Shown one piece after another: positions 57,642-64,000 of a stretch of 64,000 nucleotides of DNA. The notes beneath the pieces are model-generated. The model had not been told where the DNA came from and did not search any database. It saw only the letters and a program-made list of their open reading frames with translations. This DNA comes from Halothiobacillus neapolitanus c2 (lineage in GTDB: Bacteria > Pseudomonadota > Gammaproteobacteria > Halothiobacillales > Halothiobacillaceae): NCBI RefSeq assembly GCF_000024765.1, contig NC_013422.1, forward strand, positions 1,445,501 to 1,509,500, written 5' to 3'. The translations under genes and the position numbers were made by a program. Numbering within the stretch: the stretch's first letter is position 1; each line of letters begins with the position of its first letter.

Positions 57642-58829
57642 TTACATAAAGCCGAGAATCGCGCTGCGAACTGAATCCAGATTGGCATCAATGGTCAGCA
57701 TCCGGGCTTTTTCCACATCGCCCTGCGCACCCTGACATTGAGCAATGGCCGTGTCCGGATCCTTGAGGCCGTTGCCGGTCAAAGTCAGGACTACGCTTGA
57801 ACCTTCGGGGATCTTCCCTGCCTTGACATCATTGATCAGACCCGCCAGCGAAGCCGCAGAAGCCGGTTCGCAGAAAATCCCTTCATGCATGGTCAGCATG
57901 CGCTGTGCAGCCAGAATTTCGGTGTCGGTGACTTCAGCAAACCAGCCGCCGGACTCGCTCATGACCTTCCATGCACGATCCCAGCTTTGCGGATGTCCGA
58001 TACGAATTGCGGTGGCAAGGGTTTCCGGATGATCGACCATTGCGCCGCGAATGAATGGAGCGGAACCCGAAGCCTGGTAACCGATCATCTTCGGCCGATT
58101 GGTACAGGCAGCGCCTTTGACAAATGCGCAGTTGCCATCGCAGAACGCGCAGGATTCCGTCAGATTGTCACCGTGCGATGCAGAGCTTTCGCAGTAACCG
58201 ATCCAATGTGCCGTGATGTTGCCGGCATTACCCACAGGCAGGCAGTGGAAATCCGGCGCACGACCGAGCTCTTCAATAATTTCGAATGCGGCCGTCTTCT
58301 GGCCTTGCAGGCGGAACGGGTTGACCGAGTTCACGATGGTGACCGGCGCATGGTCTGCGACTTCCTTGACCAGACGCATCCCATCATCGAAATTGCCACG
58401 AATCTGCAATGTGGTCGCACCGTACATCATCGCCTGTGCCAGCTTACCCATGGCGATCTTGCCGTCGGGGATCAGGACGAATGCCGTGATGCCTGCACGG
58501 GCGGCATAGGCCGCGGCAGAAGCCGATGTATTGCCGGTTGAGGCGCAAATGACCGCTTTGGAACCGGCTTCAACCGCTTTGGTAACCGCCATGGTCATGC
58601 CGCGATCCTTGAAAGAACCCGTTGGATTCAAACCTTCGTATTTGACGTAGATATCAAGCGAACAACCCAGAACACGTGGGATATTGTTCAAACGAATCAG
58701 GGGCGTGTTGCCTTCACCGAGGCTGATGATCGGGGTGGTATCGGAAACCGGAAGACGATCTCGATAGCGGTCGATCAAGCCGTCATAACGTTGAGATGGG
58801 CGGTGTGCTGTGGGTTGAGCTTGCGACAT
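57642..58829 (-). CDS. thrC: Threonine synthase with a cysteine-rich insertion
   Basis: 395-residue fold-type II PLP enzyme converting phosphohomoserine to threonine. The PLP lysine is K74 (GSFKDRG), with STGNTSASAAAYAA and the phosphate loop VGNAGNITAHW. Between GNAGNITAHWIGY and the conserved RPKMIGYQASGSAP lies a segment of about 30 residues with five cysteines, C213, C227, C230, C234 and C242, absent from the threonine synthases I know best. It suggests a metal or redox site. The gene precedes alaC-hom, so threonine enzymes cluster. Confidence 0.93.
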   Translation of the reverse strand: MSQAQPTAHRPSQRYDGLIDRYRDRLPVSDTTPIISLGEGNTPLIRLNNIPRVLGCSLDIYVKYEGLNPTGSFKDRGMTMAVTKAVEAGSKAVICASTGNTSASAAAYAARAGITAFVLIPDGKIAMGKLAQAMMYGATTLQIRGNFDDGMRLVKEVADHAPVTIVNSVNPFRLQGQKTAAFEIIEELGRAPDFHCLPVGNAGNITAHWIGYCESSASHGDNLTESCAFCDGNCAFVKGAACTNRPKMIGYQASGSAPFIRGAMVDHPETLATAIRIGHPQSWDRAWKVMSESGGWFAEVTDTEILAAQRMLTMHEGIFCEPASAASLAGLINDVKAGKIPEGSSVVLTLTGNGLKDPDTAIAQCQGAQGDVEKARMLTIDANLDSVRSAILGFM

Positions 58830-58959
58830 GGGAAAAGAATTCTCGGTTTAGGTAAAACAATGCCAGCCGCCATACAAGCAGCACCGGTAGTAAATAAAAA
58901 ACAGGGTAGGCATTTTACGCATCATTACCGGTTTTTGCATCGTACGAATGAAAGCAGGA

Positions 58960-59727
58960 TTACTCACCCTCTCCGCACACAGCACAATCACGTGTTTGCA
59001 GCAGGTGAACAAACAATCGCCGGACATCTTGCATGGCCGTACTGATGGTCTGGCTAACGAAATGCAAATCGACCGGCCCGCCGCCATTTTTTCCGGCTGC
59101 TCGATTCCCGACTACATTCAGGCTTGCATAGAGCATGTCGCACTCACGCGCCAGCACCGCTTCGGGCATCCCCGTCATGCCGACGACATCGCACCCATCC
59201 TGTTCGTATCGGCGAATCTCAGCGGCTGTTTCGAATCGCGGGCCTTGAGTCGCGCCATAAGTCCCGCCGTCGATCAGCGGAATATCCAGCGATTTTCCTG
59301 CACGCAATAATCCTTCTCGCAAGGGCTGATGATAGGGGTAACTGAAATCGACATGGGTCACGGATTCGAGATCCGATTCAAAGAAGGTGCTTGGCCGCCC
59401 CCAGGTATAATCGATGATCTGATCCGGCACACAAAGCGTGCCCGGCTGCATTTGCTCCGTGATCCCGCCTACCGACGATACGGCCAGAACGTGTTTAACG
59501 CCCAGTTCGCGCAGCGCCCACATGTTTGCCAGATAATTGATGGCATGCGGCGGGATTCGGTGGTTATAACCATGCCGGGGCAGGAACACGACATCACAAC
59601 CGGCCAGACGACCGATCGTCAATGGCCCGGAAGGTTCGCCGAATGGTGTGGAAATCACCTGATGCCGCAGCGTATCCAAGCCCTCCAGTTCGCTCAACCC
59701 CGTGCCGCCAATGATCGCCAGTTGCAT
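58960..59727 (-). CDS. mtnP: S-methyl-5'-thioinosine phosphorylase (purine/MTA phosphorylase family)
   Basis: 255-residue nucleoside phosphorylase: IIGGTGLSELEG phosphate loop, PRHGYNHRIPPHAINYLANMWAL, GATQGPRFETAAEIR and GMTGMPEAVLARE. The sequence family includes both 5'-methylthioadenosine (MTA) and methylthioinosine (MTI) phosphorylases. MTI is favoured because hpt is encoded 3 bases upstream: MTI phosphorolysis yields hypoxanthine, the Hpt substrate. The same linkage is known in Pseudomonas relatives. The MTA deaminase would be encoded elsewhere. Confidence 0.87.
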   Translation of the reverse strand: MQLAIIGGTGLSELEGLDTLRHQVISTPFGEPSGPLTIGRLAGCDVVFLPRHGYNHRIPPHAINYLANMWALRELGVKHVLAVSSVGGITEQMQPGTLCVPDQIIDYTWGRPSTFFESDLESVTHVDFSYPYHQPLREGLLRAGKSLDIPLIDGGTYGATQGPRFETAAEIRRYEQDGCDVVGMTGMPEAVLARECDMLYASLNVVGNRAAGKNGGGPVDLHFVSQTISTAMQDVRRLFVHLLQTRDCAVCGEGE

Positions 59728-59730
59728 GCC

Positions 59731-60318
59731 TCAATTCTCCTGTGGCAGGGCGTAGATACCCTGAACATTTCTGAAAAAACCGTTGTAATCGAGCCCTTCG
59801 CCCAAAATGAATCGATCCGGCACGTCGATGCCGACAAAGTCCGGCAAGAAATCGCTGACTTTATGATCGTGTACCTTGTTTGTCGCCACGGCCACCCAGA
59901 CGCGCGTGGCGCCCGCATCGCAGCAACTGGCGGCGATGGATTTGAGCGTCACGCCCTCATCGAATACATCGTCGATGATCAGCACTTCCCGTTCGGCCAG
60001 GGGAATTTGTGGCAGGGCCAGCCACTGAAGCGCCCCGCCCTGCGTTTCGCCACGATAGCGCGTGGCGTGGACATAACCGATCTCCAGCGGGAAATTCAGA
60101 CGCGAAAGCAAGGCACCGGCGGGGATCAGACCGCCATTCATGACCGCCAGCACGACGGGCAGTCGATCATGCAACACGTGTGTGATTTGATCCGCAAGCC
60201 TTGCATAAACCGCCTGCATGGTCTCGGCATCGACCAGGCAATCGCAGGTGGCAAACAGTTCATTCAATTCGGCCGCCCGCGTACGTGCTGCGCTGACAAG
60301 CGATAATTCTTGAGTCAT
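59731..60318 (-). CDS. hpt: Hypoxanthine-guanine phosphoribosyltransferase
   Basis: 195-residue type-I phosphoribosyltransferase with the PRPP loop VLIIDDVFDEGVTL and the base-specificity region DFVGIDVPDRFILGEG. It salvages hypoxanthine to IMP and is encoded between nagZ and the MTI phosphorylase, 6 and 3 bases apart, so the three are one operon. Confidence 0.93.
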   Translation of the reverse strand: MTQELSLVSAARTRAAELNELFATCDCLVDAETMQAVYARLADQITHVLHDRLPVVLAVMNGGLIPAGALLSRLNFPLEIGYVHATRYRGETQGGALQWLALPQIPLAEREVLIIDDVFDEGVTLKSIAASCCDAGATRVWVAVATNKVHDHKVSDFLPDFVGIDVPDRFILGEGLDYNGFFRNVQGIYALPQEN

Positions 60319-60324
60319 TCGTCC

Positions 60325-61413
60325 TTACTCCTCGTTCAAAAACCAACCGTCCTCGGCGGCCGCCCGCTCATCTCCGAATGACGCATTCTGGAGTCGCTCA
60401 ACCCAGGCTTTTGCCGTGGCCGTGCGGTGGTCGTGCAAAAAACGATTGGGCGATGGGACCGGACCGTGCCCCATGAGATGAGCCAAACGCACCTCGCGCA
60501 GGGGATCGGCGGTAAATTTTCGGTGGGTCAACAATTGATCAACCCATTGTGGATGATTGCAGATCAATGCCATATCGCAACCGGCGGCCAGCGCCGCATC
60601 CACGCGCGCACCAATGTCACCGGCGACGGAAGCAGCGGCCATGGTGAGGTCGTCGGTAAACACGGCGCCCTGATACTGCCAACGTTTGCGCAAGAGATCC
60701 TGCACCCAGACCTTGGAAAAACCCGCGGGCAATGCATCGATTTTAGGATAAACCACATGCGCCATCATCAGGGCGGGTATAAAACGCTCGATCATGGCAA
60801 CAAAAGGTCTGAGGTCATCGCGCTCGATCGTGGACAAAGCCCGATGGTCGACCGGATGGGCAATATGCGAATCTTCAGCAATAGAGCCATGACCGGGAAA
60901 ATGCTTGCCAACGGCAGCCATACCCGCTTCCTTCATGCCAGAAATCCAGGCGACAGCCAACGCAATGATCGAAGCGGGATCACGGGAAAAAGCACGGTCG
61001 CCAATCACGCCACTGACACCGCGATCCAGATCCAGCACCGGCGCAAAACTCAAATCCACGCCCGCCATGCGCAGTTGTACGGCCATCAACCAGCCCAGAC
61101 TTTTGGCAGCTTCCAAGCCCGCTTGACGATCATGTTTAAACAAGGCGCCGAGCCGCCCCATCGGCGGCAGGTGGATAAAACCATCATCCCGGAACCGCTG
61201 GACACGCCCGCCTTCCTGATCGACCGCAATCAATAGGTGCGGGTGGCGCAAGGCGCGAATTTCGGCTGTCAGCGCTGTCAGTTGTTCAGTCGAGGAAAAG
61301 TTGCGGGCAAATAGAATCACACCACCCACAGCGGGGTTCATCAGGCGCGTGCGCTCCGCATCCGTCAGCGTCAAACCGGCGACGTCCACCATCAACGGGC
61401 CCAAAGCAGTCAT
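60325..61413 (-). CDS. nagZ: Beta-N-acetylhexosaminidase NagZ
   Basis: Cytoplasmic glycosidase (family GH3) that removes GlcNAc from anhydro-muropeptides during cell-wall recycling. The 362 residues contain VDQEGGRVQRF, LDLDRG, the flexible-loop acid/base histidine in GKHFPGHGSIAEDSH and the catalytic aspartate in VFTDDLTM. ATG 61413 has GAGGA 7 bases upstream; ATG 61419 is too close to it. A terminator-like hairpin with eight U ends about 17 bases before this start. Confidence 0.95.
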   Translation of the reverse strand: MTALGPLMVDVAGLTLTDAERTRLMNPAVGGVILFARNFSSTEQLTALTAEIRALRHPHLLIAVDQEGGRVQRFRDDGFIHLPPMGRLGALFKHDRQAGLEAAKSLGWLMAVQLRMAGVDLSFAPVLDLDRGVSGVIGDRAFSRDPASIIALAVAWISGMKEAGMAAVGKHFPGHGSIAEDSHIAHPVDHRALSTIERDDLRPFVAMIERFIPALMMAHVVYPKIDALPAGFSKVWVQDLLRKRWQYQGAVFTDDLTMAAASVAGDIGARVDAALAAGCDMALICNHPQWVDQLLTHRKFTADPLREVRLAHLMGHGPVPSPNRFLHDHRTATAKAWVERLQNASFGDERAAAEDGWFLNEE

Positions 61414-61429
61414 TCCCATTCCTCAAAGC

Positions 61430-61456
61430 AAAAAAAAGGCACCCAAAACGGGTGCC
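61430..61456 (-). terminator. Rho-independent terminator upstream of nagZ
   Basis: Reading leftward: GGCACCC, 5-base loop, GGGTGCC, then eight T. It ends 17 bases before the nagZ start, so it stops RNA coming from dlh or acts as an attenuator for nagZ. Confidence 0.9.
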
Positions 61457-61560
61457 CAACAATAACAGGAGGAGTCAGACGCTGCCACGCAGGATTCAAT
61501 CAAAGTGCGTCGGGGTAGAACGCTCTATGAAGAAAAGCCCCGTGTGGCATGTATCTAACA
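61430..61560 (-). ncRNA. Candidate small RNA or nagZ leader with a CUCCUCC motif
   Basis: The 130 bases before the terminator can fold: GCCAC (about 61550) faces GTGGC (about 61485) around GGGG/CCCC, leaving ACTCCTCCTG (61476-61467) unpaired before the terminator stem. CUCCUCC resembles the anti-Shine-Dalgarno motif of some regulatory RNAs and could also pair with the nagZ ribosome site GAGGA. No promoter with normal spacing was found, so its independence is unproven. Confidence 0.3.
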
Positions 61561-61759
61561 GCGATTATCATGCCAACTTGATATGACAACTTGACGACGA
61601 TAAAAAACAATTAAATATCAATGCTTTAATCAATAGTTATTCAAAAAAGCATAGAAATCAGCATAAGAACAACTGCCTTAATTTGCTGCAAAACTGCGCT
61701 TTTTGAGCACAGTCATTGTGCACGGCGGGACGTTCAATATCACACCCTGCACAGCGGCA

Positions 61760-62512
61760 TCACGCCTTGAACGCGTCAGCCAGAAACGAGCCCATTTGAT
61801 GCCAGGAATCGTTCGCTGCCTGCTCGTTGTATTGCAGAGGCAGATTGAATGTTTCGCCTTTCTGGGTCGCGGCGGGATTGGTAAAGGCATGCTTCGCGTC
61901 CGGGTAGGTGACGACTTCGATATCCGTTCCTGCTGCGCGCATTTCCTTAACCGTTGCGTCAACCTGCTCGGTAGGGACGAACGGATCATTGCCGCCCATG
62001 TAGAGCCGAACCGGCACGTTGATCGGCGAATGGGCAATCGGCGCCAGTCCGCTGAGCCCGGCATGGAATCCCGCCACGGCGCGAAGCGGCACACCTTGTC
62101 GCACCATGCTCAGAGCCACGGACCCACCAAAGCAGAACCCGATGACGGCGATGCGTTCCGGATCAACCTCGGGCTGCTGCTTCAGGGCATGAATCGCCGC
62201 CATGAATCGATCTTTCATCAACGACAGATTGCCCCCGATAGCCGAAGACAAGGCTGATGCCTCGGTCGGATTATCTGCTTGGGCATGGTTGCCGTACATA
62301 TCGACAGCAAAGCCGACATAACCCAACTTGGCCAATGCCTTTGCGCGATCATCGGAAAACGCATTTCGCCCCCACCATTCATGGACGACCAAAACGGCAG
62401 GACGACGACCCTGTTTGGAGGCGTCGACAGCAAGCGCCCCTTGCATCGTCACATCATCCAATGTGTACGGAATGGTTTTAAGTTCGATTGAGGTTGAATT
62501 CGAAGCAGTCAT
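61760..62512 (-). CDS. Dienelactone hydrolase family protein
   Basis: 250-residue alpha/beta hydrolase with the DLH triad: C127 in GFCFGGS, D176 in GGNDPFVP and H208 in DAKHAFTNP. It begins without a signal peptide, so it is cytoplasmic. Dienelactone hydrolases open lactones in chlorocatechol breakdown, but most family members have unknown ester or lactone substrates, and no catechol genes are nearby. AGGAGAT is 8 bases before ATG 62512. Confidence 0.88.
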   Translation of the reverse strand: MTASNSTSIELKTIPYTLDDVTMQGALAVDASKQGRRPAVLVVHEWWGRNAFSDDRAKALAKLGYVGFAVDMYGNHAQADNPTEASALSSAIGGNLSLMKDRFMAAIHALKQQPEVDPERIAVIGFCFGGSVALSMVRQGVPLRAVAGFHAGLSGLAPIAHSPINVPVRLYMGGNDPFVPTEQVDATVKEMRAAGTDIEVVTYPDAKHAFTNPAATQKGETFNLPLQYNEQAANDSWHQMGSFLADAFKA

Positions 62513-62602
62513 CAGCGTGCATCTCCTGAACAAATGAATCTAAACGTGGGACCCGAAACAGCCACAAATAAAATAAATGGCAGGCTATTGGTTTAGCAGA
62601 TT

Positions 62603-62638
62603 AATCATCCTACTGAAATTTTTTTCGGCAGGATGATT
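62603..62638. repeat. Inverted repeat upstream of dlh
   Basis: AATCATCCT (62603-62611) / AGGATGATT (62630-62638), perfect 9-base arms with an 18-base centre, in the gap between dlh and the small gene at 62742. It has no U-tract on the leftward strand, so an operator is as likely as a transcript end. Confidence 0.4.
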
Positions 62639-62741
62639 GAGCGGGAAAGGAGTAAACAGAAACTATCTAATTGATTTTAAAAACAAACGGTGCCTAAACC
62701 GTAATCTGTAGAACTGAAAACCACCAAAAAACCGTATGGGA

Positions 62742-62951
62742 TTACGATTTGGATGCTGCGCTCGGCAAATCCGAGGCGACGTCAGAGAGGGCATCGCGCA
62801 GGGCTTGAATAATCAGTCGATCAGCCTCCGCCTGGTTCACACCCGGAACATCCCAATCGAATATGGCCCGATATTTTTCAACCAACGACCGCATGTCGTG
62901 GAGCATTTGCGCCCGATGATGTTCAAGTTCAATGTCTTCGATGGTGCTCAT
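62742..62951 (-). CDS. Hypothetical small helical protein, 69 residues
   Basis: Not recognised. GAGG lies 8 bases before ATG 62951. The sequence is charged and likely helical (IEDIELEHHRAQMLHDMRS, AEADRLIIQALRDAL) with no signal peptide, membrane segment or cysteine. It lies between the dispersed repeat and dlh. Confidence 0.55.
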   Translation of the reverse strand: MSTIEDIELEHHRAQMLHDMRSLVEKYRAIFDWDVPGVNQAEADRLIIQALRDALSDVASDLPSAASKS

Positions 62952-63268
62952 GATTCGTACCTCGTATTTTCAGTATTGATGGTTGAGTGGGTTCGATTAT
63001 CAGGCTGCTGAAATACTCGATTCAGCAACCTGATAAGACGGGACATGGATGTCTCGCACGCAAGACGATCACATAAGGCAAGCTCGAAAAACCCGTCATT
63101 CCCGCGTAGGCGGGAATCCAGCGCCTTGATTTTTCTGGGTTCCCGCATTCGCGGGAACGACGAATCACGGGTATTTCGAGGTGCCCATAAGTGATTGACT
63201 AGCGAAGCCCGGGCATGTACTGGACCCGGTATTGCTGAAAAACTCAAGGGGGGATTTTCAGCATCTTG
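62952..63268. other. Intergenic region holding the dispersed repeat copy B
   Basis: 317 bases. About a third is the palindromic repeat at 63082-63186. An open frame crosses it on the minus strand, but its translation (SRLRGNDG-type) is the familiar artefact of such repeats. Nothing else is supported. Confidence 0.6.
63082..63186 (+). repeat. Dispersed palindromic repeat, long copy B
   Basis: Framed by GCTCGAAAAACCC (63082-63094) and TATTTCGAGGTGCCC (63172-63186). It has two perfect 8-base hairpins with 4-base loops: ATTCCCGC/GCGGGAAT (63098-63117) and GTTCCCGC/GCGGGAAC (63139-63158). It is the inverted counterpart of 26576-26686, with 39 identical consecutive bases. Confidence 0.88.
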
Positions 63269-63565
63269 TCAGTCCAGCAAACCGGCTTCTGACCACATGA
63301 CATTCTTGTGCTCTTTAACCGCTGCCTTGAGCAAATCAATTAACGGCGCTGCACGGGTAGACGAGCTGACACCGTCGTCTGCATCTTGCCCGACCGTATG
63401 ACTGACGCCGACCGCGGCTGTCAATTTTTCGAGCGCCTGCGGCACATCGGCAGCCAGAATCGAACCGGGCACCGTCGCGCTATGACCCATCTTATCGATC
63501 ATGGCCAGCGCATCTGCTCGAAGCATGGTGATATTCGGATACACCTTGGTTGAAAACGTAATCAT
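63269..63565 (-). CDS. DUF1840 family protein
   Basis: 98 residues matching the DUF1840 pattern: MITFSTKVYPNITML, then a dimer-like helix (LAMIDKMGHSATVPGSI) and a C-terminal helix with APLIDLLKAAVKEHKNVMW. Members are small cytoplasmic proteins of unknown function in beta- and gammaproteobacteria. AGGAGG is 6 bases before ATG 63565, an excellent ribosome site. It lies 85 bases after the P-type ATPase gene. Confidence 0.8.
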   Translation of the reverse strand: MITFSTKVYPNITMLRADALAMIDKMGHSATVPGSILAADVPQALEKLTAAVGVSHTVGQDADDGVSSSTRAAPLIDLLKAAVKEHKNVMWSEAGLLD

Positions 63566-63650
63566 GCTGATCCTCCTCTGGTTATCGACGCTGGACCGGC
63601 AGCGATCCTGTCGTTGTTAAACACCTCGTCTCGCTCTTATCCATGCCGCC

Positions 63651-64000
63651 TTATCCGTGTTGCAAGGGATGGCGCAGCGTTTTAAGGAAACTGCGATGCG
63701 GTGCCGCCGTATAGTCGAAGCGTCGCTGAATGCTTACTTTGGCAACATCCGTCACAAATGACCAGACAATTGAATACACCCAGATGAGCGCCACATCAAA
63801 CCAGGTGATTGGCGCCATCAAGCCCATTGGGTACAAACACAACAAGGTGGCAGCAACCTTGGTGGCGACCGCCGTCCAGATCATGACCGGCGCGGGATAA
63901 GGGCGGGCGAGATACCAACCGCGCGCCCTGGCGACAAACAAAGCCAAGTGGCCGGATACCGCCATCTTGAGAAACACATAGGTTTGTACTTGCGGGATGG
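63651..64000 (-). CDS. Plasma-membrane-type H+-transporting P-type ATPase, C-terminus only
   Basis: The frame is open to the window edge; about 116 C-terminal residues are visible. They show hydrophobic segments around QTYVFLKMAVSGHLALFVAR, APVMIWTAVATKVAATLLCLY and FDVALIWVYSIVWSFVTDVAKV. The QTYVFLKMAVSGHLxLFVAR pattern matches the late membrane helices of P3A proton ATPases (fungal/plant PMA type, also found in some archaea and acidophilic or sulfur-oxidising bacteria). The catalytic DKTGT lies outside the window, so the call rests on the C-terminus alone. Confidence 0.75.
   Translation of the reverse strand, partial: IPQVQTYVFLKMAVSGHLALFVARARGWYLARPYPAPVMIWTAVATKVAATLLCLYPMGLMAPITWFDVALIWVYSIVWSFVTDVAKVSIQRRFDYTAAPHRSFLKTLRHPLQHG

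Larger units (their letters stand above)
61414..61759. other. Gene-free region between dlh and nagZ
   Basis: 346 bases without a coding frame. The nagZ-proximal 130 bases hold a possible small RNA or leader ending in a strong terminator (separate entries). The rest is AT-rich (61590-61690) with no clear structure. TTGTCA (61589-61584) and GATAAT (61569-61564) look like promoter boxes but are only 14 bases apart. Confidence 0.4.

Noticed and set aside
61564-61589. TTGTCA / GATAAT as a promoter for the RNA upstream of nagZ
   Set aside because: The boxes are only 14 bases apart, too close for a normal sigma-70 promoter, so it is not listed as a feature.
62948-63247. Open frame of 99 codons on the minus strand across the repeat
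   Set aside because: Its central translation comes from the palindromic repeat (SRLRGNDG-type), there is no ribosome site, and it overlaps the start of the supported gene at 62742-62951.

Overview
This window looks like the chromosome of a gammaproteobacterium, most plausibly a sulfur-oxidising chemolithoautotroph of the Halothiobacillus / Chromatiales type. The genus is inferred; no rRNA or carbon-fixation gene is present to prove it. The evidence is the Pseudomonas-like synteny (gyrA-serC-pheA-hisC-tyrA; yqgE-ruvX-pyrR-pyrB-pyrC'; degQ-lepA-lepB-DUF4845-rnc-era-recO-pdxJ-acpS; nagZ-hpt-MTI phosphorylase), the ubiG/gph pairing and a two-gene YeeE/YedE sulfur-transport cassette. It is almost entirely core metabolism and information processing: no phage, insertion sequence, CRISPR array, tRNA or rRNA was found.

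Layout: 1-7457 (minus) is a serine/aromatic block reading gyrA, serC, serA, pheA, hisC, tyrA (cut by the edge). 7458-9759 (plus) holds an OmpA-like protein and a small MscS channel. 9794-14296 (minus) is argD-argF-argA-rsmJ. 14551-16554 (plus) is ubiG, a Gph/MupP phosphatase and an unknown gene. 16585-22712 (minus) has two small acidic proteins, then yqgE-ruvX-pyrR-pyrB-pyrX and rluB upstream. 22836-28226 (plus) is an Mla-type lipid-transport operon (STAS-MlaE, MlaF, long MlaD, PqiC-like lipoprotein) and a DEAD-box helicase. ppsA (minus) is divergent from minD-minE (plus), with no minC. 32405-39816 (plus) has the YeeE/YedE pair, hslR, aroQ-accB-accC-prmA and a cupin / nitroreductase / alcohol dehydrogenase cluster. 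39903-43505 (minus) is holC-valS-lipoprotein. 43639-44965 (plus) has a flippase-like membrane protein and an ABM monooxygenase. 45062-61413 (minus) is a long co-directional run: nagZ-hpt-mtnP-thrC-alaC-hom-degQ-lepA-lepB-DUF4845-rnc-era-recO-pdxJ-acpS, then rpsF-rpsR-rplI with its own promoter. 61760-64000 (minus) has a dienelactone hydrolase, a small unknown, DUF1840 and the C-terminus of a proton-pumping P-type ATPase.

Many genes overlap by ATGA or TGATG (pheA/hisC, pyrB/pyrX, alaC/hom, accC/prmA), which indicates tight translational coupling. Points that stand out: a dihydroorotase homologue that has lost nearly all metal ligands; a threonine synthase with a five-cysteine insertion; minDE without minC; a dispersed palindromic repeat family with CCTCGAAAAACCC-type ends; a well-formed promoter plus hairpin in the rpsF leader; and a terminator-ended leader or small RNA with a CUCCUCC motif in front of nagZ.
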